DNA of 64,000 nucleotides from Bretschneidera sinensis (Eukaryota; Streptophyta; Magnoliopsida; Brassicales; Akaniaceae): contig CM043703.1 of the NCBI GenBank assembly GCA_023935145.1, forward strand, positions 23,757,727 to 23,821,726, in the 5' to 3' direction. Position 1 is the first letter of the stretch; every line of letters begins with the position of its first letter. Positions 1 through 12,037 of this stretch are shown one piece after another. The translations under genes were made by a program, and so were the position numbers. A model generated the notes under the pieces. That model had not been told where the DNA came from and ran no database searches. It saw nothing but the letters and a program-made list of their open reading frames with translations.

Positions 1-320
1 TCCCAGAAGTTAGAAAAGAAGAAAATGAAGTAAAAAAAAAAAAGTAAAGTCAAAAGTAAAGAAAAGGTAAAGTAAAAATAAAGGTTAAAAAAAAAAAAAG
101 GCAAATCATGGTAGCAACTGCTGCAAGTTAAGTTTGCATTTGCCAAGTGCAATTGAAAGAAATTGTTAGCCTTGCATGTTTGACAGCAAGGCTAAACGTG
201 GTGAGTTTTGGGAAGTTTAAGTATTGATGGTGTGACACGTTTTTGAAGCTACAGAAAAGTTTTGCAAAGATTGTACCAATAAATATACACTTACACGTAA
301 ACATTAGTTTACATTTACAG
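1..320. other. AT-rich left edge, no gene recognised
   Basis: The first 100 bases are A-rich runs, followed by unique-looking AT-rich DNA. Only short open frames occur, none with a recognisable domain. It ends at the TG that starts the inverted LTR-like repeat. Confidence 0.5.
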
Positions 321-2196
321 TGTTCCTTTAGTCTCTTCAATTTTTTAATTTTCTCAAAATATTTGGAGACCCAAAAAAGAATTGAAAGAGCAAAATTTTA
401 AAGAAATTTACTGCAGAATTTCATAGAGAATCATGAAAAGCTATTAAAAAAATAGAAGGTAATAACATAATGATTATTTTTGAATTTTTGGCATTTATGA
501 AGTTTATCAAAATTCAAAGTGGGAATTTTCAAAGTGTGTGGTTTATATCGAATTGAAAAATAAATTAGAAAATTTATATAAATATGATGTCAGGTGTTGA
601 CGATCTACAATCGTAGGAATTTCTGTGAGAAACAGGAAAGGCAAAGAAGTGATCCATAGGTAGTTTTAAAGAGCTACATGGTGAGTTGAATTTACTTTAA
701 GTAGTCTAAATAAAAATCAAATGTCTAGTGATAATATTAAGATAAATTATTAGCTTAGGTTTTGATGATAAATAAATTTTTTGTTGATAGATATGATGTG
801 AATATTGTACCGTAGAAAAATAATTATGCGAGAAGAAATATTATTAGAATAATGGATTGATTTAATAATAATAGCGATAAATGAAATTCTTGATGAGCTA
901 TGGGTTATGTTTTGATACGAATTTTGAGGAAATAAATTTTAGTGGATCTCAACAAACTTTGATGGATGATTTGATGAGATTTGGGATGAAATTTAGTGGA
1001 TCTTGATAAGCTTTAATGGATAATTTAATGTGATTTGGGATAAGAGGATGCTAGTGGAAATTTTATATAATTTGAGAAAATCAAGATAGTCAATTTAGAT
1101 ATTTGAGTTCATGTGATTTTTATATTACTGTTCATATGCATATTTTCATATTATTGTTCATGTGCATATGCATTTAATAATATAACTGAAAGAACAGAGG
1201 AGAGGTCGGTCTAATGGAACAACCATGACAGTCGGTATATGCTGACAAAAAAAAAGGGACACCGTGACAGCCGGTATATGGTAGAAATAAATTCCGTGAC
1301 AGCCGGGATAAGCTGTAAAGAACTGGGAAGGGGTCGGTCTAAGATAATAATAACCTGTCGACAGGTGGGAAGACGTTCCCATCATATGCATCCATTTCAT
1401 TGCATCTGCTCTAATTATCTTGCATTATTGCAATACTGAAGTGTGATGTATAAATTGTGAATTTAATTATAGAGGGTGGAGTCTCACTGAAAGAGACGGT
1501 TATAGTGATAAGGTTTTTGAAATGCTGATGTGGTATATTAATTATGAATATAATTATAGATTGATGAGTCTCACAGAGAGACAGTTATGGTGATAAGAAC
1601 AATCTAGATGGTAGACTTTATGATGTGAACCTCAATACGAGGTAATTATGAGTTAATTGACGATCTTGAGGTGAACCAATAAATAAGAGGAAGAGATTGA
1701 TAGAGAATGGATATTATGACATATGTATTGATAGTAGAGTGTTAGTATCAAGTGTATGAGATACAAATTGTGTTAAATATGAAAAGACTAGTTACAAATG
1801 AGTACTTTTAGTAAATTTAATTCACTGAGCTTGTGAAGCTCACTCCTCATTGTACAATGATTTCAGGTAGCAGACAGGACGATTAGTCTGGTGGGTTGAA
1901 AGTCGGACGAAATCATTTTCTGTAAGCCATGTACGTGTCAACATCCTCAGACTAATGGGAAAAGAAAACAAAAATTTTATTGTGAATGTTCATGCATTTT
2001 AAGTGGTAGATATATATATGTTTACGTTAACGATCAGCGTGATGTAACTCCCCTGTTGAGAGTTGAGGATTTATGTAAAAAAAAAAAAATCATTTGATGT
2101 AATTTATTTTCTTAGTTGCATATATGTGTCATGCTGAGTTTTTCAAAATGTGATGACACTGTCTCGGGGGTGGCTAACCCGGGATGGGTCATTACA
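321..2196 (-). repeat. Inverted copy of the LTR-like unit core (E1)
   Basis: Read on the minus strand this matches the core of the 2.2-kb units at 8472-21270. Shared landmarks are the TGTAAYGACCC terminus (complement ends at 2196), the GTGAGCTTCACAAGCTCA hairpin (about 1826-1850), the motifs around GACAGCCGG (1225-1340), and the GATGATTTGATGAGATTTGG repeats (960-1040). It begins with TG and ends with CA, as LTRs do, but I see no clear target-site duplication. Calling it a solo Gypsy-type LTR is an inference. It directly abuts the flank sequence that follows the opposite end of this core at 21271 and 29434. Confidence 0.6.
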
Positions 2197-2886
2197 CCAA
2201 GTGTTTAAAGAAATAGAGTAATTGAAGGAAGATTAAATGAAATTTGGTAAGTATAGTATTAACGTTTACATAATAGGTATATAAGAAATTTGAGATCGTT
2301 GGCAGCCAAAGGCAAAAGCCTTCTCATCATTTTAACTTCCCAAGCCTCCACGTTTTCTTACACTTGTAACACATGCATGCTTTCAATTTTCATTTGGCAG
2401 AAGGTGCTGCCACCTACTGCCATGTTTCTGTGGTTTTTCTTTTTTTTATAAAAAAAATATTTTTCTTTTCTTTTCTCCTTCATGCTGGACCTGTCCAAAT
2501 TTTTTTTTATTTTTCCATTTTCTTTGTTATTACGCCATCACGCGTTCAGTTTTTTTTTTCAAATGAATTATTTTATTCAATACTAAATCATTCGCGCAAA
2601 TATATTATTTTAATTTCATGTCATATTTATTAAATTACTTCTGTACCCTTACTTTACGATTACGGGTATTACAGTTATATACCAAACTACGCCTTGAATG
2701 GAACCATTGGTCACACGATAAACATGAAGTCTTCTATAAGACAGACTATACTATAGGGAAACTTGAAGGTTTTCCAAGAAACCGTAGACACACAAACTTT
2801 TCATTCACAGACTCAACCATGAGGCAAATAGTGGGTGTTATACGATCATGACCTGCTCGAATCAGGCTCTTATACTACTTGTTAAG

Positions 2887-3320
2887 GTCGAAAGTACCAC
2901 ACACATGAGAGATCACAGAAACACTTGTTTAATAGACATGGACACCAATATGACTCAAAAGATTATGCTAATGAGTCTTTGGCCAAAACCATTGATATAA
3001 GTCACTATTTCTTCTATTTCTTTTAGATGTGGGATAACTCACATTTGGATATCCCAACAGTTAGGTTGTTATTGATAACTATAACTATGATCTTTGCTTT
3101 AAAACATTAGTACTTGGATATGGTTGGTTTATAATATTTTTCAACAAGTAGTATCGGAGCACATGTGAGTATCCCACGTTAGAAAGAAATAAAATTAAAA
3201 TTGGGCTATATACAAGGTTTAGGCTCAAAACTCTTGAATTGAAGCTTTTGAGTCATATTGATACCCATCCATGTCTATCAAGCTTGTGTTCATATGATCT
3301 CTCACAATGTGAAGTACTCC
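2887..3320. repeat. Foldback pair of a dispersed repeat family, block A
   Basis: An arm in minus orientation (2887-3058, ending GATGTGGGATAACTCACA...GGATATCCCAAC) is followed about 90 bp later by a related arm in plus orientation (3149-3318, GCACATGTGAGTATCCCAC...CAAGCTTGTGTT). The two are recognisably complementary. A degraded match to the tRNA-iMet primer-binding site lies at the start of the second arm (GTAGTATCGGAGC). No protein is encoded. Confidence 0.6.
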
Positions 3321-3566
3321 TGACATTTACAAATGGTATATCAAAGCCTGGTTCAAGTTGTGTAACTCCCACGATATGCCCCGTGGTTGAGTATGTGGAT
3401 GAGAAGTTTTTGTATGCGTGTCAACAGTTTCTTGGAATACTGTCATGTGTGTCCCTTATAATAAAGTCTGCCCCGTTGAGGACTTCTTGCTAGTCGTGTG
3501 ACAAGTAGTTCCATTCGAAAGGACTTTGGTTTATAACTCACACGTGAGGGAGAGATTTTTTTTTCG

Positions 3567-3740
3567 GATATCCACATGTGAGTGTCCCACATCATAAAGA
3601 AATAAAAAATAAAAAATGACTATATACATGGTTTTGGCTCAAGGTTCTTGACCTTAAGCTTTTGAGTCGTATTGGTGTCCATCTATATCTATCAAACTTG
3701 TGTTTATGTGATCTCCCGTAATGTGAAGATACCACGCCCC
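3567..3740 (+). repeat. Third arm of the same dispersed repeat family, block A
   Basis: It starts GGATATCCACATGTGAGTGTCCCACATC and proceeds through TTTTGAGTCGTATTGGTGTCC and TATCAAACTTGTG. This is the same order of landmarks as the arm at 3149-3318. Equivalent copies sit at 22628-22800 and 32258-32420. Confidence 0.55.
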
Positions 3741-4142
3741 TAACATATATGTATGATCCCCTTGAGGTTGCTCAGCCGAGTGACAAGTCCAATAAAGGGG
3801 AAAATGAATAGGAAGACAGTTTGTGGCATTTGGCAATTGATAGACCTCAATGCCTTCCATTATGTTGTCGAAGAAACAAACCAAAAATGTTATTTAAAGC
3901 AAATTAGAATCCCTTAATGAGAGAAATGAGATACATAACAATGATTTGGTGATGACAAAGGTTGTGAACTTTAAGTGCAATAACAAACAATCCATTGCAG
4001 AAATTTGAATGTTTTTCAACTTTGATTAGAATGTTGTGCTCAATTTGTGCATGGTCAACGACTGTATGTTCAACAATGGGACTCATAGAAATGATTCAAA
4101 TTAACACAGATAATGAGAAAGCTCTGGTCACAAAGAATGGTG

Positions 4143-4259
4143 AAATTCTTAGGTGCACAGGGTGTAAGTCACACCGGGTCCATACCAACCATCCATCAAA
4201 AGAGAAAATGACTCTCTCATGATGGACGGATGACATATACCCGGTGTACCCAAGAATTT
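4143..4259. mobile_element. Small MITE-like hairpin, block A
   Basis: Terminal arms AAATTCTTAGGTGCAC... and ...GTACCCAAGAATTT are inverted repeats of roughly 40 bp. They surround a short loop that includes AGAGAAAATGACTCTCTC. The paired copy at 23319-23419 is 16 bp shorter in the left arm. No transposase is encoded and I could not define a target-site duplication, so MITE is an inference from the structure. Confidence 0.5.
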
Positions 4260-4588
4260 CTCCTGAGAATGGGGTACAAGTAAGGGCATGAAACCTAAAG
4301 GTTATGGCAAATCTAAAGACAAGTTGAAATCTCTAAAGATAAAGTGAGACATTATTACTAAAATAAACTAAGTTATTTCAAGAGAAATTGTTAGGCTAAA
4401 AGCACGGGGAGGGGAAGAATAAAAAGATCATCATTAATTATAACCAAGTTTTCATTCAATAAATTATAATTAATTAACAAAAATAGTGTGTCTCATTTTT
4501 CATTTGGATCTCAACAGTAATAATAACATCTTTCTGAGTAAAATTACAATCATCTAGCGCTTGGAACAGTTGCTGGTGCTGGCATTGT

Positions 4589-6695
4589 TTATATGTAAGT
4601 ACACCGATCGTAACCTATACAAGAAAACACATACAAATAAGGCATTATTAGATTATGCTATTTTCAATTTTAACTAAAAACACATATTGATAAATGTGTT
4701 AATGAACAATTAAGCATTTTTGCTTAACTAGTTAATTTTAGAGTTATATTTTTCACTTTCTTGGATAGACAGTGATGGACCACCAAAACTTCCACTCTCC
4801 CACTCGTGACAATAGTATTTTAATGGCAAAATAAAAAATTTTCTAGTTTAAAATTCTGACGTATCGCAATTTTACTCGTTCACTTTCTAATGATTTATTT
4901 TAGTGATTCTCTTTGATGAATTATTTCTGGTTAGTATAAAATAAAATTATTGTCACGAATGTAGTAATTGTAAATTATAGTATTATGCTATAATTAAAGA
5001 AATTATGGTATATAATTTTTATTTTTAACTTACTTGGGTCATTGCTGGTAAGAAGACCCGTGTTGCTAAAACCACAATCACTGCGACCATGAGTTTGATA
5101 GAAAGCATTCATGGCATACGCGGCGTGTGCCCTCTTGCTGTTAGGGTTAAAGCATGCTCCATTGGCTTGAATAGGCTTGCAGTCAACACCATTTTGACCA
5201 CACGCATAGTCTATATTTGATTGCAATTGTTTATCAGTAGCCTCTGGTTTTGGTACACACCATTTCTTCCCTGAAGCTGGCGCCAGTGTTGGAGTAGGTC
5301 TAGGTAATTGACCACCCTGTGTTACGTTTTTTTTCACTCATTATAATGATTTTTAAAAGGTAAAATAGACAATTATTAGTGAAACCTCTGCACGTGTTAC
5401 AATATACTAATCAGAATGCCAAAAATGGAAGTTGATATATCAATGGTAGTTCATATAACGTAATATTTTTTTCTTTCAGTATTATTTGGTGAATTTTCGA
5501 ATTAGTCCACCAACAACTTTAATTCCAATTTTAAGTATTAACGTACGGTAAAAAAATTTGATAAAACACATAAATTACGAGTGAAAGTTTTTTATAAATT
5601 ACCAAACCATTTTTCAATGATTAAAAATGGTGTTCAGATCGTGTGATTCGACATTAACATAAGTTTATATCCTTACAAAATGATACAACTAAAGTACTAT
5701 AAACACGAAAGAATTTAAATTCAATTCTTAATAAATCAGTAACCAAGAAAAAATCAGCTTACCTGTCCGTTGCGCATGATCCCAACATCATAAACAGGAG
5801 TGAAATCCGGTTTAAATAAACCCCAATTTCTCTCGGCGGTTGGACCGGATTTATATTCCTCGTTAAACAAAGCAAAAATAAACGTTTGGAACCGTCTTTT
5901 GGGCATCAAAGGTGTGCCTTGACCTGTAGCTTTACTAATCACATTCTTATTGAACAAAGCTGCGTTTTCCGGGTTGCAATATGGTTGGTCACAAGCCGAG
6001 GGCCAACCGGTTTCACCGATAACAATGTCAACGTCACCGTAACCCAAAGCTTTCATGGCAGAGTATGTGGTGTCCATTAACGCGTCAAACATGTTAGTGT
6101 ACGTCAAGCCTGTTAATCTGTCACGAACACCTGGGTTTGGCTTGAAAATTGCAAAGTCTACATTGCGAGGATCGAACCCGAAGTAAGGGTACGGGTTCAC
6201 CATTAAGGGTGATTTGGTTTGACGTAAGAATTGGAGCATAGGTGCCATTATGCCCACGTCCCACCCGGGTCTGAACCGGCCCTCACTTGGTGAACCGTTA
6301 GGTTCGTAGGTGATTATGTTAAGAGCGTGTGCTGTTGTGACCTGAAGAAATAAATTAAAATAGTTATACCCCGTAACAATTAAAATATATATAACAAGTG
6401 CTAATTTAATTTGCACCGTCAAATAGCAACCAGCCATTTGCGTCATACTCAAAAGCTTTTACGCGAATGACTAGGTGCAATTTGGTGGTGCAAATTAAAT
6501 TAACACTAATATCCAAAATTAATTAGCAGTTTAATCAGAAAAAAAATTTCTCTAATTAAGCATAGCATTAACCTTAACACCCCTGATTCCAGAGCGAATC
6601 AAGGCTTTGTGAAGACTCCTCATAGCTGGAACGTAAGTGGTGGTAGAGAGGTGGAGGACGGTGGTGGCCAAGAGGAGGAGCAAGGTTGCGGCCAT
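4589..6695 (-). CDS. Glucan endo-1,3-beta-glucosidase (GH17-X8), internally deleted copy
   Basis: Four exons on the minus strand: 6573-6695, 5763-6341, 5034-5316 and 4589-4614. All introns are GT-AG (phases 0, 0, 1). Splicing gives an open frame of 336 aa ending YDRCTYI. It has a signal peptide (residues 1-21) and then jumps directly to VPAMRSLHK. Compared with the intact copy at 23759-26188, 321 bp (107 codons) are missing between 6632 and 6633. That removes the mature N-terminus of the (beta/alpha)8 barrel and the YISMGNE motif with the proposed acid/base Glu. The nucleophile motif IGETGWP and the six-cysteine X8 domain are kept. The rest differs from copy 2 by a single residue seen (Gly for Ser in RLTGLTY). 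Family knowledge predicts no glucanase activity. A secreted X8 carrier or a recently dead gene are both possible. Confidence 0.85.
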
Positions 6696-6761
6696 TTGGG
6701 ATTATATATATATATGGATTTTTGTGGAGGAAGGGTAATTATGATCAGGCATGTGAAGGAA

Positions 6762-6771
6762 ATTATATATA
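6762..6771 (-). promoter_or_regulatory. Probable TATA box of glucanase copy 1
   Basis: On the minus strand TATATATAAT lies 67-76 bp upstream of the ATG at 6695, with CTCTCACTATATATAATTTCC context. The same element is present in copy 2. A second TATATATATATA run sits only about 10-20 bp before the ATG, which is too close for a usual leader. Confidence 0.45.
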
Positions 6772-7616
6772 GTGAGAGCTATTTACATCGTGTATGATAA
6801 ATATAGGAAAATTTGTTATCAGCAACATCTATTAAAAATAATTAAATGATTATTTTAGTCTTTTTTAGGATAAATATAGGTAGTCAAAGGAGATCACTAG
6901 ATTCTCAAGGGTCCAAATTTTGTTTTATCTATTTTTAAGAAATCATATTTTGACCTTTCGATTTTCAACATTTTTGAGTGAGTTTTGGGAACAAGATTAG
7001 AGATGATAGCATGAGATAGACAAGTAGAGCGATCTCATCGTATCTCAAAAATAAATTTATTTGATGTCTCATAAGATAATCGAATAAGACATTCTATCAA
7101 ATTTATCTTGTCCACAAAATGGACAATATTGGTTAAAAATAATTATATCCCCCTCATCTTGTCCACCGAACACATCAAAATCGTGTTTTACACTTGATCT
7201 TGTTTGGGACGGTTTTTTTTTTTTTTTGGTTCCTATTTATTATAAATAACCCAAACACTTTAACAAAATTGTTTACAACAACAAAAACTAGATTATTATA
7301 AACCAAAAGTATTAACCCTTTTCAAGAGAAGACCATAGACTATTTTTGTTGACTAAAATATTTTTCCTTATTTTGCTCTTGAATGTCACAATTATTTACA
7401 ATCTTGTCAATAATATAATTTTAAAATTATTAGTTCAATTTTCAAAAATGTGTATTATATCAATTTATTACTTTACAGTACAATTATCAAAATCAAATAC
7501 CTTAAGCTTGGTTGGAATAAGTTGTCACTTTTGAGGTCTTAGTTATGTTTGGTGTTTATCCATTAATGTACAAAAACAACAACAAAAAAATGTATCTTTT
7601 GGATTTTGTATTTCGT
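6772..7616. other. Upstream region of glucanase copy 1, no gene
   Basis: About 850 bp of AT-rich DNA lies between the promoter and the tandem array, nearly identical to 26265-27110. It includes a T-run near 7215. No coding or structural RNA feature is recognised. It probably holds distal promoter sequence. Confidence 0.5.
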
Positions 7617-7626
7617 AAAATTCTAT

Positions 7627-9831
7627 GAATATGTGGCTCAATCAACTAATCGACTGCAAGTTATAAGCGTATATTGATAATGTTTTTGCTTCTATGAAGC
7701 GAAAATGTGTCATAACATAATTTGATTATATTTTCTAGATACAAAAGAGACCAAATGGATCAAGATGTATTAGGTTTGGTCAAACCCATGAAAAAGAAAA
7801 AAGAGACGTCCGTGGTTATGTTTGGTGTTTTAATGGGGTACAAAAACCGGAAAGGAAAATAAAAAGTTTTCCTCTTCTTCTTTTGCAGTCGTGGCAGCTG
7901 CAGAAGGTTTATTCACTTTTGACAAGGTAGAAAATTATAATAAAGGAAATTGTTTCCTTTTCTTCGAGCAAAGGAAAGAAAAAGATACAACAATTTAGGG
8001 TTTACAATTTTTGACATAATTCAATGAAGTAAAATGTCTATTATTGTTTTTTACACGAGATGATGTTATTAAATTGTTGGAGGAATTAAGTTTTGGTAAA
8101 AACTTGAGATATAATATTATTATCATTATCTTTACAAGGTTATTGCTCTATTTATCTTGTAGTTTTTTCCCTATAAATTAATTGAATGTTTTTCACATAA
8201 ATTTTTCTTGTTTTTGGTAGTTTATTTTATTTGGTCTTTTGTTACTTCTCCACATTGTTTGCGTTAAGGTCAGAAATACTTCACACTGGAAAATCTTATG
8301 AATACATGCTTAATTGATATGCATGGGCACCGATATAACTCAAAAGCTTAAGCTCATTAGTCTTTAACTTAAACCATTTACATAAGTCACTCTTATTTTT
8401 TCTTCTTTTGGATGTGGGATAACTCACATATGGATATCGCAACAAATCTCTCTCCATCATGTGTGAGTTATTGTAACAACACATCTCGGGTTGGCCACCG
8501 CCGAGATGGTGTTATCACATTTTGAAAATCCCAGCACGACACATATATGCAACAATAAAAATAATACTTACAGAACTTCTTTTATATCAATCATCAACCC
8601 TCAACATGGGAGATACATCAATATGATATTAACATAAACATAATATTAACTTAAAAATAATATGAATGTTTACAAAAAAATTGTTATTTTATTTTCTCAC
8701 TAGTATGAGGATGTTGACATGTACGTGGCTTACAGAAAATGATTTCGTCTAAATCTCAACTCACCAAACTATTTGTCATGTCTGCTACATGAAATAATTG
8801 TACAATGAGGGGTGAGCTTCACAAGCTCATTGAACTAAATTTACTAGAAGTACTCAATCTATATAATTAGTCATTCAATATTTTATTATTTATATTTCAT
8901 ACAACTTGATACAAGCATTCTAATATCACTACACATATCATAAGTCTCATTCTCTATCAATCTCTTCTTCTTATTTATTGGTTCACCTTAAGTCCATCAA
9001 TTATCTCAACATTACCTCGTAATGAGGTTCATATCATAAGATTTACCATTTAAATGGTTCTTATCACCATAACTGTCTCTCTGTGAGAATCATCTATTTT
9101 TAAATGAATTCACAATAACACCCCACACATCAACATTTCAATAATGCAAGCAATAATTAAAACCGATGCAATGCATGAATTATTATTATAGGAACATCTT
9201 CTCACATGTCGACACGTTTTTATTTTAGACCGACTGCCTTCTTGGTTCTTTCAGTCTCATTTAGACCAGCTGCCTTTTTGGTTCTTTTCTTTATCGCTTG
9301 TCCCAGCTGTCCCAGTATTTATTTCTAACATATATTGGCTGTCATGGTGTCTCTTTTATTTCCCGCACATACTGACTGTCATGGTTTTTCAATTAGACCG
9401 ACTGCCTTCCCGGATCTTTTCTTTTCATTTAATGCATATGCATATGAACAATGATATAAAATATGCATTTGAACAATAAAATAAAAAATAAAAATAAAAC
9501 ATTATTTCAAATATTTAATTATTGGCTATCTTAATTTTTATCATATTATATAAAAAAAATTCGACAAAATTCCCCTTATCCCAAATCACATCAAATCATT
9601 AATTTTGTCAAGATTCACTAAATTTCATCTAAATTACATCAAATCATCCATCAAAGCTTGTCAAGATCCACTAAATTTCATCTCCTCATAATTTGTATCA
9701 AAAATCAACCATAGCTCTTCAAGAATTTCACTTATCGCTTTTATTATTAAATCAACTTATTATTTCAAAATATTATTTCTCACGTAATAATTTCTTCAAT
9801 TCTTCATAAACCACACTTTTGAAAATTCTCT
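7627..9831. repeat. Array unit 1 (type A)
   Basis: Spacer 7627-8266, arm 8267-8471, E1 core 8472-9831. Diagnostic variants are GGTTTGGTCAAACCC, GACGTCCGTGG, GGCCACCGCCGAG and CTGCCTTCTTGG. The core starts TGTAACAACACATCTCGGG. Confidence 0.85.
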
Positions 9832-12037
9832 GAATATGTGGCTCAATCAACTAATCAACTGCAAGTTATAAGCGTATATTGATAATGTTTTTGCTTCTAT
9901 GAAGCGAAAATGTGTTATAACATAATTTGATTATATTTTCTAGATACAAAAGAGACCAAATAGATCAAGATGTGTTAGGTTTGGTCCAACCCATGAAAAA
10001 GAAAAAAGAGACGTTCGTGGTTATGTTTGGTGTTTTAATGGGGTACAAAAACCGAAAAGGAAAATAAAAAGTTTTCCTCTTCTTCTTTTGCAGTCGTGGC
10101 AGCTGCAGAAGGTTTATTCACTTTTGATAAGGTAGAAAATTATAATAAAGGAAATTGTTTCCTTTTCTTCGAGCAAAGGAAAGAAAAAGATACAACAATT
10201 TAGGGTTTACAATTTTTGACAGAATTCAATGAAGTAAAATGTCTATTATTGTTTTTTACACGAGATGATGTTATTAAATTGTTGGAGGAATTAAGTTTTG
10301 GTAAAAACTTGAGATATAATATTATTATCATTATCTTTACAAGGTTATTGCTCTATTTATCTTGTAGTTTTTTCCCTATAAATTAATTGAATGTTTTTCA
10401 CATAAATTTTTCTTGTTTTTGGTAGTTTATTTTATTTGGTCTTTTGTTACTTCCCCACATTGTTTGCGTTAAGGTCAGAAATACTTCACACTGGAAAATC
10501 TTATGAATACGTGCTTAATAGATATACATGGGCACCGATATGACTCAAAAGCTTAAGCTCATTAGTCTTTAACTTAAACCATTTACATAAGTCACTCTTA
10601 TTTTTTCTTCTTTTGGATGTGGGATAACTTACATATGGATATCGCAACAAATCTCTCTCCATCATGTGTGAGTTATTGTAACAACACATCTCTGGTTGGC
10701 CAACCCCGAGATGGTGTTATCACATTTTGAAAATCCCAGCACGACACATATATGCAACAATAAAAATAATACTTACAGAACTTCTTTTATATCAATTATC
10801 AACCCTCAACATGGGAGATACATCGATATGATATTAACGTAAACATAATATTAACTTAAAAATAATATGAATGTTTACAAAAAAATTGTTATTTTATTTT
10901 CTCACTAGTATGAGGATGTTGACATGTACGTGGCTTACAGAAAATGATTTCGTCTAAATCTCAACTCACCAAACTATTTGTCATGTCTGCTACATGAAAT
11001 AATTGTACAATGAGGGGTGAGCTTCACAAGCTCAGTGAACTAAATTTACTAGAAGTACTCAATCTATATAATTAGTCATTCAATATTTTATTATTTATAT
11101 TTCATACAACTTGATACAAGCATTCTAATATCACTACACATATCATAAGTCTCATTCTCTATCAATCTCTTCTTCTTATTTATTGGTTCACCTTAAGTCC
11201 ATCAATTATCTCAACATTACCTCGTAATGAGGTTCATATCATAAGATTTACCATTTAAATGGTTCTTATCACCATAACTGTCTCTCTGTGAGAATCATCT
11301 ATTTTTAAATAAATTCACAATAACACCCCACACATCAACATTTCAATAATGCAAGCAATAATTAAAATCGATGCAATGCATGAATTATTATTATAGGAAC
11401 ATCTTCTCACATGTCGACACGTTTTTATTTTAGACCGACTGCCTTCCCGGTTCTTTCAATCTCATTTAGACCAGCTGCCTTTTTGGTTCTTTTCTTTATC
11501 GCTTGTCCCAGCTGTCACAGTATTTATTTCCAACATATATTGGCTGTCATGGTGTCTCTTTTATTTCCCGCACATACTGACTGTCATGGTTTTTCAATTA
11601 GACCGGCTGCCTTCCCGGATTTTTTCTTTTCATTTAATGCATATGCATATGAACAATGATATAAAATATGCATTTGAACAATAACGTAAAAATAAAAATA
11701 AAACATTATTTCAAATATTTAATTATTGGCTATCTTAATTTTTCTCAAATTATATAAAAAAAATTCGACAAAATTCCCCTTATCCCAAATCACATCAAAT
11801 CATTAATTTTGTCAATATTCACTAAATTTTGTCTCAAATTACATCAAATCATCCATCAAAGCTTGTCAAGATCCACTAAATTTCATCTCCTCATAATTTG
11901 TATCAAAAATCAACCATAGCTCTTCAAGAATTTCACTTATCGCTTTTATTATTAAATCAACTTATTATTTCAAAATATTATTTCTCACGTAATAATTTCT
12001 TCAATTCTTCATAAACCACACTCTTTGAAAATTCTCT
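9832..12037. repeat. Array unit 2 (type B)
   Basis: Same layout as unit 1. Diagnostic variants are GGTTTGGTCCAACCC, GACGTTCGTGG, GGCCAACCCCGAG, GCTGTCACAG and CCGGCTGCC. A TTGTCTCAAATT variant occurs near 11830. Confidence 0.85.

Larger units (their letters stand above)
2197..7626. repeat. Segmental duplication block A (flank, glucanase copy 1, upstream DNA)
   Basis: It is collinear with 21271-27120 from AAGTGTTTAAAGAAATAGAG to the TAAAATTCTAT junction. Introns, coding exons and promoter are almost base-for-base the same, while the 3' flank is more diverged. The main difference is a 321-bp deletion inside exon 1 of this copy. A third, partial copy of the first 1.8 kb lies at 29434-32762. Confidence 0.92.

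Noticed and set aside
5886..6080. Plus-strand frames opposite the glucanase exons (5886-6080, 25058-25252, 25883-26080)
   Set aside because: They are antisense shadows of conserved GH17 coding sequence, with no independent evidence.
7880..8000. Exon-like string TTTTGCAG followed by an open VVAAAEGLFTFDKVEN frame in each unit spacer
   Set aside because: There is an acceptor-like sequence and about 36 codons, but no start, no donor in frame and no recognised homology. A stop follows directly. It could be a relic exon but the support is too weak.
8296..8484. Recurrent 62-codon minus-strand open frames at 8296, 10501, 12707, 14912 and 27790
   Set aside because: They recur only because the 2.2-kb unit recurs. 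The frame lies in the repeat-family arm, has no known domain, and is lost in units 5 and 6.
11411..11659. 82-codon frames at 11411 and 15822
   Set aside because: They are identical because of the 4411-bp dimer duplication. The frame runs through the short repeated motifs of the LTR-like core and is broken in type A units.
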